Below are positions 1 to 5,821 of a DNA stretch of 11,659 bases, in pieces. Location of the stretch: positions 1 to 11,659 of the forward strand of contig JBDNDE010000148.1 of NCBI GenBank assembly GCA_046719305.1, read 5' to 3'. Made by a program: the position numbers and the translations under genes. The stretch comes from RGDT01 sp046719305. Its GTDB lineage: Bacteria > Planctomycetota > Planctomycetia > Gemmatales > Gemmataceae. Every line of letters starts with the position of its first letter. The stretch's first letter is position 1. The notes below the pieces were generated by a model that ran no database searches, was not told the DNA's origin, and saw only the letters and a list, made by a program, of their open reading frames with translations.

Positions 1-126
1 GAACTGCGTATTTCCATCGACCAAGACCGCAAAACCCGCGAAGTCGCCGCTATCACCGGCTCCTCCTTATTCGAGGCATTGGAAAAAAAAGCCGATGCTC
101 TGCGTGCCCGGCGTCGAAAGCAATGA
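1..126 (+). CDS. C-terminal end of an unrecognised protein (partial)
   Basis: Frame 1 is open from the window edge to a TGA at 124-126 and gives 41 residues. The visible end is highly charged and probably helical: an ELRISIDQDRKTREVAAITG stretch, then EALEKKAD, finishing in a run of arginine and lysine (ARRRKQ). I do not recognise the family and the catalytic part, if any, lies outside the window. The stop codon sits at the edge of a GC-rich hairpin, which fits a real gene end. The gene faces the minus-strand small-protein unit and is therefore not part of it. Confidence rests on the open frame, sensible codon use and the hairpin at the stop, not on homology. Confidence 0.5.
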   Translation, partial: ELRISIDQDRKTREVAAITGSSLFEALEKKADALRARRRKQ

Positions 127-132
127 CGCCGG
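108..132. terminator. GC-rich hairpin between convergent genes
   Basis: A perfect 8-bp inverted repeat, CCGGCGTC at 108-115 and GACGCCGG at 125-132, encloses a 9-base loop that contains the first base of the forward gene's TGA. It lies 37 bases past the stop of the minus-strand zinc-ribbon gene, so it could end transcription in both directions. No T-run follows on either strand, so intrinsic termination would be weak or depend on other factors. Confidence 0.35.
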
Positions 133-168
133 TGCAAAGCGAAGCTGGAGATTTCAGGCACCAGCAAC

Positions 169-474
169 TCAGGCAATGGCGGTAGAGGGTTGTTTGTTTT
201 GGGCAACGCTTTCCAAAGTTGCATCGAGCGGATGCCACAACGCCAGCCCCAGGCGAGCGCGTTCCATCAGCACGGCCAGTTTTTCCGGTGTGCCAGGCAG
301 GGCGTCGGTGGGTTGAGCCGCCAAGGCCGATTTCCCCGTGAAATCACTCACGCCGCGACGGGCAAACTTGCTTGTGGAGGGGTACTGATCGCGAACTCCT
401 GGTTTGTAGTAGCACGACCAGCACAAGCCGCGTGGACGATTCGACTTCACCTTCTGACAATGACGACACAGCAT
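169..474 (-). CDS. Small zinc-ribbon-like protein, Gemmataceae-type hypothetical
   Basis: This 101-residue protein begins MLCRHC and has four cysteines as CxxC (3, 6) and CxxC (18, 21), separated by eleven residues, the spacing of a small zinc ribbon. Basic and aromatic residues follow (RPRGLCWSCYYKPGVRDQYP), then a conserved-looking SKFARRGV and a C-terminal PGTPEKLAVLMERA helix. I recall similar hypothetical proteins from Gemmata-like genomes, but no function. The start is firm: AAAGGAGGAT at 482-491 lies nine bases ahead of the ATG. It is the last of three closely spaced minus-strand genes, 39 bases after the 98-aa gene. Zinc or nucleic-acid binding is inference from the cysteines alone. 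Confidence 0.82.
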   Translation of the reverse strand: MLCRHCQKVKSNRPRGLCWSCYYKPGVRDQYPSTSKFARRGVSDFTGKSALAAQPTDALPGTPEKLAVLMERARLGLALWHPLDATLESVAQNKQPSTAIA

Positions 475-513
475 GTTTGTTATCCTCCTTTCTTGCCCAG
501 ATATAAAAATTAA

Positions 514-810
514 TCAAACAAATGATTGGTTTCTTATTAGTATTGAATCCAAGCTAATCCAGGTGTAGATTTGACCGTCCCGCTGCCCCACTACCTGACC
601 GCACTTCTCCCCCCGACGGCTGAACGCCAGCAAGATCTTCAGCACCACGTCTGCCGGCACGGGGACGGCCCGCCGCCAAATCCGATGCCGTCTGTCCAGC
701 AAGATGTCACCGATGTACTGTTCGCCGGCAGCCACCCGAAGGACGGTGGTAACCTTTTTGGTGTGGAGCGAAGGGGATCGAGGCGTTCGTTTCGGTAGTG
801 TCGCGGTCAT
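514..810 (-). CDS. Small conserved-looking hypothetical protein (98 aa)
   Basis: The 98-residue product is basic at the N-terminus (MTATLPKRTPRSPSLHTKKV), followed by a beta-rich stretch TTVLRVAAGEQYIGDILLDR and RHRIWRRAVPVPADVVLKIL. No signal peptide or membrane segment is seen. A good ribosome binding site, AGGAGA at 818-823, lies seven bases before the ATG. It is the middle gene of a tight minus-strand trio, with gaps of 44 and 39 bases on either side. The last fifteen or so codons, ending IRNQSFV, are much more AT-rich than the rest, so the original C-terminus may have been changed or extended. Function unknown. A GC-richer forward ORF overlaps it but lacks comparable support. Confidence 0.72.
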   Translation of the reverse strand: MTATLPKRTPRSPSLHTKKVTTVLRVAAGEQYIGDILLDRRHRIWRRAVPVPADVVLKILLAFSRRGEKCGQVVGQRDGQIYTWISLDSILIRNQSFV

Positions 811-854
811 GTTCTGCTCTCCTGCAAACGAGTAAATATCCGTGGATGCGAAAG

Positions 855-1280
855 CTAGGCAGCCACCGCACTTGGCTGGTTGCCGTCGTCGTTGTCACAG
901 CGATGGACCAAAGCGCGTTGCACCTCGGCCAACAGTTCCCGGCGCATCTCTTCGCGGGGGGTTTCGTCGAACCAGTTGAGGAACCAGCGACAGGCGGCCG
1001 GTTCGCCGAGTCGGCTATCGGTTTCGAAACAAAGCCGGGCGAAGAACTCCTCGACCTCTCCGACAGTTTCCAGGCCGTCGCCCACCCAGCCGCAATAGCC
1101 CAGGGCACAGGCCGCCTCGACGGGCCAATCCTGCACACACATCAAGGGGGGCGGGGAGGTAGTGGCTCCCTGAACCAGACGGGGATCATCGCTGTGTAAG
1201 GCAGCCCGCAGAGCCTGAAGCGCGTTAGTGGTAAGGAGTGGTTCCAGCCCTTCGCGCCACACTTTTCGCCAACTTTCCAT
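855..1280 (-). CDS. Trp/Cys-rich hypothetical protein, first gene of small-protein operon
   Basis: This 141-residue protein (start at 1280) is acidic in its middle and unusually rich in tryptophan and cysteine. Landmarks are DDPRLVQGATTSPPP (31-45), CVQDWP (48-53), YCGW (62-65), VEEFFARLCFE, and RWFLNWFDETPREEM (98-112). I recall near-identical motif strings in uncharacterised Gemmata-like proteins, but no function. There is no signal peptide. I prefer the ATG at 1280 because GAGGAA lies seven bases upstream. The in-frame ATG at 1307 would add nine residues (MGDELRNQA) but has only a weak purine stretch ahead of it. It opens the minus-strand trio. The motif-dense core suggests a folded domain under selection. 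A role with its two neighbours is inferred only from gene order. Confidence 0.75.
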   Translation of the reverse strand: MESWRKVWREGLEPLLTTNALQALRAALHSDDPRLVQGATTSPPPLMCVQDWPVEAACALGYCGWVGDGLETVGEVEEFFARLCFETDSRLGEPAACRWFLNWFDETPREEMRRELLAEVQRALVHRCDNDDGNQPSAVAA

Positions 1281-1324
1281 CGCTTGATTCCTCAGTTCGT
1301 CGCCCATTCGGGTCTTCTTTCGTG

Positions 1325-1330
1325 AGTATA
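1325..1330 (-). promoter_or_regulatory. Possible -10 element for the small-protein operon
   Basis: Read on the minus strand, these bases are TATACT, one change from the TATAAT consensus, inside an AT-rich block. Transcription starting about seven bases downstream would leave a leader of about 38 bases to the ATG at 1280 but only about 11 to the one at 1307. No convincing -35 box is seen at 16-18 bases. Confidence 0.25.
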
Positions 1331-1397
1331 CGGAAGTTCAGATTAATTTCGATAGATTTTGGTGAAAAAATTTGCTCTATCTACCGTAAAATCAAAT

Positions 1398-1450
1398 TTA
1401 TTAGACATTCTAACCCGAAGATCGAGCCAGAAATTGGCAATTATTAGACA
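1398..1450. repeat. 10-bp direct repeat TTATTAGACA in divergent intergenic region
   Basis: TTATTAGACA occurs at 1398-1407 and again at 1441-1450, 43 bases apart start to start, close to four turns of the helix. Both copies lie in the AT-rich part of the gap between the minus-strand small-protein unit and the forward DJ-1 gene. A regulator bound to both copies on the same face of the DNA is a reasonable inference. The repeat itself is seen directly. Confidence 0.45.
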
Positions 1451-1459
1451 GATCGTCCG

Positions 1460-1484
1460 GGCGGTCGAGGTCTCCTCGATCGCC
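1460..1484. other. 11-bp hairpin with 3-base loop upstream of the DJ-1 gene
   Basis: GGCGGTCGAGG (1460-1470) and CCTCGATCGCC (1474-1484) pair over eleven bases, with one G-T wobble at 1464/1480, around the loop TCT. It lies 80 bases ahead of the DJ-1 start. It could be a leader structure if transcription begins upstream of it, or a binding site. No T-run follows, so a terminator is less likely. Confidence 0.4.
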
Positions 1485-1527
1485 GCACCCACGCGCCACT
1501 CACGTCGCCGACTGACCCGCTCGTCGC

Positions 1528-1533
1528 TACAAT
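1528..1533 (+). promoter_or_regulatory. Possible -10 element for the DJ-1 gene
   Basis: TACAAT differs from the -10 consensus by one base and would place the transcript start near 1540, leaving a leader of about 25 bases that contains the ribosome binding site. No good -35 box is visible at the usual distance. If this is the true promoter, the hairpin at 1460-1484 is outside the transcript. Confidence 0.25.
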
Positions 1534-1551
1534 CGTTTCAACTGCTTCCGT

Positions 1552-1557
1552 GGAGGG
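1552..1557 (+). promoter_or_regulatory. Ribosome binding site that fixes the DJ-1 start
   Basis: GGAGGG sits seven bases before the ATG at 1565. An in-frame GTG at 1550 overlaps this site, so using it as the start would turn the ribosome binding site into coding sequence. ATG 1565 is therefore preferred. Confidence 0.65.
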
Positions 1558-1564
1558 ATTCACA

Positions 1565-2146
1565 ATGCCCGCTAAAAACATCCTCATGATCGTGGGCGAC
1601 TTCGTTGAGGACTATGAAGTCATGGTCCCGTTCCAGGCTCTGCGAATGGTCGGCCACACCGTCCATGCAGTCTGTCCGGGCAAGTCCCCTGGCGATCGCG
1701 TCCGCACTGCCATTCATGACTTCGAGGGCGATCAAACCTACTCCGAGAAGCCCGGCCATCTATTTGCCGTGAACGCCGCTTTCGAGAGTGTTCTTCCAGG
1801 GAACTACGATGCCTTGCTACTGCCAGGCGGGCGTGCCCCGGAGTACCTGCGTCTGGAGGAAAACGTCCTTAAGCTCGTCCGCCACTTTGTCGACGCTCGC
1901 AAACCGATCGCCGCCATTTGCCACGGCATCCAGTTGCTTACTGCCACCAAAGCCCTCAACGGTCGATCCTGCTCGGCCTACCCGGCCTGTGCCCCGGAGA
2001 TCCGATTAGCTGGGGGCACCTATGTGGAACTGCCCGTTGATCAGGCGCATGTCGATGGCAACTTGGTGACCGCGCCGGCCTGGCCAGCCCACCCCGTGTG
2101 GTTGGCCAAATTTCTCGAAGTGCTGGGAACACGTTGGACCCCCTAG
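1565..2146 (+). CDS. DJ-1/PfpI family protein, plant DJ-1D-like (glyoxalase III / deglycase type)
   Basis: The 193-residue product is a single DJ-1/PfpI domain, expected to be cytosolic as no signal peptide is present. The catalytic elements are visible: Glu18 in GDFVEDYEVMVPFQ, and the nucleophile elbow AAICHG with Cys119 and His120. PGGRAPEYL precedes it. From memory of the family, the stretch AIHDFEGDQTYSEKPGH is nearly identical to one repeat of Arabidopsis DJ-1D, a tandem glyoxalase III that turns methylglyoxal into lactate; here there is one copy. Glyoxalase III or protein-deglycase activity is inferred from this match; other family members are proteases or chaperones. The next gene starts 82 bases downstream on the same strand and may be co-transcribed. 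Confidence 0.93.
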   Translation: MPAKNILMIVGDFVEDYEVMVPFQALRMVGHTVHAVCPGKSPGDRVRTAIHDFEGDQTYSEKPGHLFAVNAAFESVLPGNYDALLLPGGRAPEYLRLEENVLKLVRHFVDARKPIAAICHGIQLLTATKALNGRSCSAYPACAPEIRLAGGTYVELPVDQAHVDGNLVTAPAWPAHPVWLAKFLEVLGTRWTP

Positions 2147-2228
2147 AGCCGTCTGCGTGACAAAAGCTCCCTTGTGGTGCTAAAACGGCTAGGCCGGTTG
2201 TTCACTTGCCCTTCCCGAGGAAGTCGCG

Positions 2229-4874
2229 ATGGATCGTCTGTTCCGCTATACCCTGTGGCTCATCGGTCGGCTTATCCTGGCGTTGCGTTATCGCGTCCGG
2301 ATTGTCGGCCTGGACAAGGTCAAACATACACCCGGCCCGATTTTGCTTCTGCCTAGCCATCCCGCCTTCGTGGATCCGCCGTTGGTCTTTACCCAGCTTT
2401 ATCCGTATTTCCGGCCGCGACCGCTGTTGTATGAGGAAAATTTCCACAATCCACTCATGTATCCACTGCTGTTTGCCCTGGATGCTATCAAGGTACCAAA
2501 CCTGTCACAAGCCAGCGTCGAAGCACGCGAGAAGACCAATCAAGCGATTGAAAACGTCATCGCCGCCTTGCAAGCGGGCCAAAACGTCATCCTGTGGCCG
2601 TCGGGTCGTCTGGAACGTGCGGGGATCGAGAAGCTCGGCGGGGCACGAACGCTCTCGGACGTTCTCAAGGCTGTACCCAATGTAAAACTTTTACTCATCC
2701 GCACGCGAGGCTTATGGGGCAGCCGCTACAGTTATGGATACGATGGCAACATGCCACCGTTGATCCCCCGCATCCTCCAGGGGCTGGCTTGGCTCGTGGC
2801 CGGGTTGTTCTTTTTTGTCCCCAAACGCGACGTGACGCTGACTCTGGAACTATTTGATCGTGAACAGCTGCCCAGCCTCGAACGCGAACGGCTCAACCCT
2901 TTCCTCGAAAATTTCTATCACCCCGGCGGTGTGCCGGAACAGCCGACCTTTGTGCCGCCGCATCTGTTCTTAGGTGAACGCTCTCATACCTTCCCCACCT
3001 ACCAAGAAAACTTCGAAGTCGATCTGGGCAACCTCAAACCGGAAATTCGCCGGGCCGTTGATGAAATGCTCGCCACTCGGTTGCACCGCCCCCTACCCCC
3101 GGAGGCCACCTCCGACACTACCTTGGATTCGCTCGGCATGGACAGCCTCGACCGCATGGAATTGGCCCTGGAGGTCGAACGCCGCTTTGGCTTCCATGGC
3201 GAAGAGGTTCCCGCCACCTTAGGCCAGCTCTATGCCTTAGCTGCCGGACTGCTGAAAAAGGCCGCCCCCAAGCCGGCCCCGCCAGCCTGGTTCAAGCCTG
3301 TCGTTGGCGATCTGCAGCCCGCTATCCTCGCCGACACCATCGCGGCCGCTTTTGTCGAGCGGGCTTTACAGACCCCGCAAGAAATCGCCGTGGCCGACGA
3401 CCGCTCGGGCGTCTTGACGTATGAAAAAATGCTGGTCGGCTCTTTGCTAATGGCACGACGTTTCCGTGCTCTGCCCGGAGATGCCCTCGGGGTTCTGCTC
3501 CCGGCTGCCGCAGCCTGTGACATCACCTTACAAGGCCTGTATTTGGCCGGCAAATTACCAGTACTGCTCAACTGGACGACTGGCCCGGCCAATCTCGCGC
3601 ACGCTGCCAAGCTGATGAAGCTGGATTGCACCATTACGTCGCGGGCGGTCATCGACCGGCTTGGCCTCACTTTGCCAGAGACACGCTTTATCTACTTAGA
3701 AGACATCGGCAAAGAGATCAGCATCTGGGAGAAGCTCTCCACACTCTTACGGGTGCGATGGATGCCGGGTAGTGTCCGAGCGATGGTACCCCAGCCCGCC
3801 CCGGACAGTCCCGCCGTCGTTCTGTTCACTTCCGGCAGCGAGAAAGCCCCCAAGGCAGTCCCCCTGACCCATCGCAATCTGATCACCAATCAACGTGATG
3901 CCCTGAAAGTGTTCGGCGTTGATCGACGCAACAGCATGCTCGGTTTCTTGCCAGCATTTCATAGTTTTGGTATGTCAATCACCGGGTTGTTCCCTCTGTT
4001 GTCGGGCTTCCGTGTCGTTCGACACCCCGACCCCACCGATGCCGCTGCCCTAGCTCGAAAAGTCGGCTTGTTCCAAACAACGATCCTGGTCGGCACGCCT
4101 ACCTTTGTTAACTATATCCTCGACCGCGCAGAACCAGGCGAATTGGCCTCGCTTCGACTAGTGGTCGTCGGGGCTGAAAAATGTCCCCAGGCCGTCTTCG
4201 ACAAAATGAAGCTGGCCGCCCCCGAGGCGATCATCACCGAGGGATACGGCATCACCGAATGCTCACCCACCGTCAGCGTCAACCCGCCGAACGCTGTGCG
4301 GCCCGGCACCGTGGGCAAACCGTTCCCGTCGGTCAAGCTCAAGCTCATCGATCTGGACACCGAACAGGAACTCGGACCCAATCAGATGGGAATGCTCTTG
4401 GTTGGCGGCCCCACTGTCTTTCCCGGCTATATCGGCTCCGATGCTCCTCAGCCTTTCAAGCAGATCGACGGCGAACGCTGGTATGTTACCGGCGATCTGG
4501 CGGAGCTTACCGACGAAGGCTACATTCGTTTTCGTGGCCGACTTAAACGTTTCATCAAAGTCGGCGGTGAAATGGTGTCGCTGCCTGCGCTGGAGGAGCC
4601 TCTGGCCCGGATGTACCCACCGACCAAAGACGGTCCGCGCGTGGCGGTCGAAGGGGTTGAGTTGGAGGGCGGAGGCCGACGCATCGTGTTGTTTACTACC
4701 GAAGACATTACTGTCAATCAAGCAAATGACATTCTATTGAAAGAGGGCTTCCACGGCGTCATGCGTCTGGATGAGGTCCGCAAAATCGATGCTATTCCCG
4801 TGTTGGGGACGGGCAAAACCGACTATAAAATTCTTAGAGCCAAGATCCTCCAACCAGCGGAACTCACCCCATGA
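2229..4874 (+). CDS. Aas-like fusion: PlsC-type acyltransferase, internal acyl carrier protein, acyl-ACP/CoA synthetase
   Basis: This 881-residue protein joins three domains. Residues 1 to about 210 are an LPLAT/PlsC-type acyltransferase with the HX4D catalytic motif (His44, Asp49 in SHPAFVDP). Its usual EGTR-type block III reads PSGR (124-127). A hydrophobic stretch (about 184-202, LAWLVAGLFFFV) may hold it to the membrane. Residues about 265-345 are an acyl carrier domain with Ser306 in GMDSLD as the phosphopantetheine site. Residues about 370-881 are an adenylating enzyme: TSGSEKAPK (534-542), GYGITECSP (672-680), TGDL (754-757), GRLKRF (770-775) and catalytic Lys863 in GTGKTDYK. The GYGITEC and GGEMVSL motifs resemble E. 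coli Aas, which re-acylates lysophospholipids. Its start has GAGGAA six bases upstream. Lipid turnover is inferred; the exact acceptor is unknown. The stop overlaps the next start. Confidence 0.93.
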   Translation: MDRLFRYTLWLIGRLILALRYRVRIVGLDKVKHTPGPILLLPSHPAFVDPPLVFTQLYPYFRPRPLLYEENFHNPLMYPLLFALDAIKVPNLSQASVEAREKTNQAIENVIAALQAGQNVILWPSGRLERAGIEKLGGARTLSDVLKAVPNVKLLLIRTRGLWGSRYSYGYDGNMPPLIPRILQGLAWLVAGLFFFVPKRDVTLTLELFDREQLPSLERERLNPFLENFYHPGGVPEQPTFVPPHLFLGERSHTFPTYQENFEVDLGNLKPEIRRAVDEMLATRLHRPLPPEATSDTTLDSLGMDSLDRMELALEVERRFGFHGEEVPATLGQLYALAAGLLKKAAPKPAPPAWFKPVVGDLQPAILADTIAAAFVERALQTPQEIAVADDRSGVLTYEKMLVGSLLMARRFRALPGDALGVLLPAAAACDITLQGLYLAGKLPVLLNWTTGPANLAHAAKLMKLDCTITSRAVIDRLGLTLPETRFIYLEDIGKEISIWEKLSTLLRVRWMPGSVRAMVPQPAPDSPAVVLFTSGSEKAPKAVPLTHRNLITNQRDALKVFGVDRRNSMLGFLPAFHSFGMSITGLFPLLSGFRVVRHPDPTDAAALARKVGLFQTTILVGTPTFVNYILDRAEPGELASLRLVVVGAEKCPQAVFDKMKLAAPEAIITEGYGITECSPTVSVNPPNAVRPGTVGKPFPSVKLKLIDLDTEQELGPNQMGMLLVGGPTVFPGYIGSDAPQPFKQIDGERWYVTGDLAELTDEGYIRFRGRLKRFIKVGGEMVSLPALEEPLARMYPPTKDGPRVAVEGVELEGGGRRIVLFTTEDITVNQANDILLKEGFHGVMRLDEVRKIDAIPVLGTGKTDYKILRAKILQPAELTP

Positions 4875-5602
4875 ATCAACCTCACTGCAATCGTCTGTGG
4901 CTGCTAACTGTCTTTCTGGCCCTACCGCTCTGGGCCGCTGGCCCGCCGAACCTTCGTTATGAATATCGGCGTAATCACGATCCCGACGGCATCGGCAAGT
5001 TTTACATGGATCGGGAAATTGCCTGGGTGATGAGCTATCATGGGGCAGCTTGGTTGGAACGTCCCGAACGGGTCAAAGAAGAACGCACCGATAAGTTGCT
5101 CAAACTGTTGCCGATCAAGCCCGGCATGACCGTCGTCGATATGGGTGCGGGTAGCGGCTATCACAGCTTTCCGATTGCCAAAAAAGTCGGCTCCAAAGGA
5201 AAGGTGATCGCTGTCGACATCCAGAAGGAAATGCTCGACATAATTAACCGGCGGAAGAAGGCGCTGGAGGTCACCAACATTGAGACGGTATTAGGCAAGG
5301 TGGACGATCCACAACTCCAAGCCGACTCTGTCGATCTCATTCTCATGGTCGATGTATATCATGAGTTTTCACATCCGTATGAGATGACCAAAAAAATGGT
5401 CGAAGCATTGAAGCCCGGCGGCATCCTTGCTTTCGTCGAGTTTCGCCTTGAAGATCCCAATGTACCGATCAAACTCGTTCACAAAATGAGCGAAAAGCAA
5501 GTGATCAGGGAGATGAAGCCTCACCCACTCAAGCACATCAAAACATACTCTAGTTTACCCTGGCAGCATTTGATTTTGTTTGAAAAAATTAAAGATGAAT
5601 GA
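4871..5602 (+). CDS. Class I SAM-dependent methyltransferase with N-terminal signal peptide
   Basis: The 243-residue protein has a seven-beta-strand methyltransferase core: motif I VVDMGAGSGYH (88-98) for S-adenosylmethionine, an acidic Asp116 at the end of strand two (VIAVDI), motif IV MVDVYHEF (159-166), and the post-motif KPGG (181-184). The first 23 residues (a short polar start, then LWLLTVFLALPLWAAG) look like a Sec signal peptide without a lipobox, implying export, which is odd for an enzyme using cytosolic SAM. Residues 30-75 (RRNHDPDGIGKFYM, WLERPERVKEERTD) form a charged lead-in that I recall from similar planctomycete proteins. Its ATG overlaps the preceding TGA as ATGA with no strong ribosome binding site, so translation is probably coupled. 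Substrate unknown; small molecule or lipid are guesses. Confidence 0.9.
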   Translation: MNQPHCNRLWLLTVFLALPLWAAGPPNLRYEYRRNHDPDGIGKFYMDREIAWVMSYHGAAWLERPERVKEERTDKLLKLLPIKPGMTVVDMGAGSGYHSFPIAKKVGSKGKVIAVDIQKEMLDIINRRKKALEVTNIETVLGKVDDPQLQADSVDLILMVDVYHEFSHPYEMTKKMVEALKPGGILAFVEFRLEDPNVPIKLVHKMSEKQVIREMKPHPLKHIKTYSSLPWQHLILFEKIKDE

Positions 5603-5821
5603 AACCAAGGAGCGTTCATGGTCCTCACCGACAGCACTCCATGTCTCGACTCCCACCCCACCCGATAGACTCTGCAGAGCGACTCAGTGCTGAAAAGTGA
5701 TCATGGTAACCCCAAATTGGGTTCCCGCGACCACAAGAGGCGGTTTAGCTTTTGTACTAAGTTGTTCACTTCGTAGAGCAAACATCTTCACAAGATGCTT
5801 GCTCTACGCAACCGCAAGCGA
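5603..5821. other. Convergent intergenic region with no convincing gene
   Basis: This 219-base gap separates the forward lipid/methyltransferase run from the minus-strand cytochrome gene. It holds the strong inverted repeat at 5772-5808, a weaker AACCC/GGGTT hairpin at 5708-5723, a 10-bp palindrome CTCTGCAGAG at 5670-5679, and a 16-codon ORF at 5618-5668 with a good ribosome binding site. No tRNA or longer reading frame was seen. Confidence 0.5.
5772..5808. terminator. Strong inverted repeat between convergent genes, likely bidirectional terminator
   Basis: CGTAGAGCAA (5772-5781) pairs with TTGCTCTACG (5799-5808). After one A/C mismatch, CATCTT (5783-5788) pairs with AAGATG (5792-5797) around a 3-base CAC loop. 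The stem is thus 16 pairs with one mismatch. It lies 170 bases past the methyltransferase stop and 14 bases past the end of the cytochrome gene on the other strand. A terminator serving both is likely by position, though no long T-run follows. A dispersed repeat of the genome is the alternative. Confidence 0.55.

Noticed and set aside
707..1138. A 143-codon minus-strand reading frame.
   Set aside because: It overlaps two better-supported genes on the same strand in another frame and its translation shows no constrained motifs.
798..1199. A 133-codon forward reading frame.
   Set aside because: It lies opposite the Trp/Cys-rich protein, whose motif pattern and ribosome binding site are far better; it looks like a GC-rich shadow.
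1550..1564. GTG at 1550 as the start of the DJ-1 protein.
   Set aside because: It would consume the GGAGGG binding site as coding sequence and add five residues before the normal family start.
2197..5771. An 11-base exact repeat, GTTGTTCACTT, at 2197-2207 and 5761-5771.
   Set aside because: In about 11.7 kb several 11-base matches are expected by chance, and the flanks do not match.
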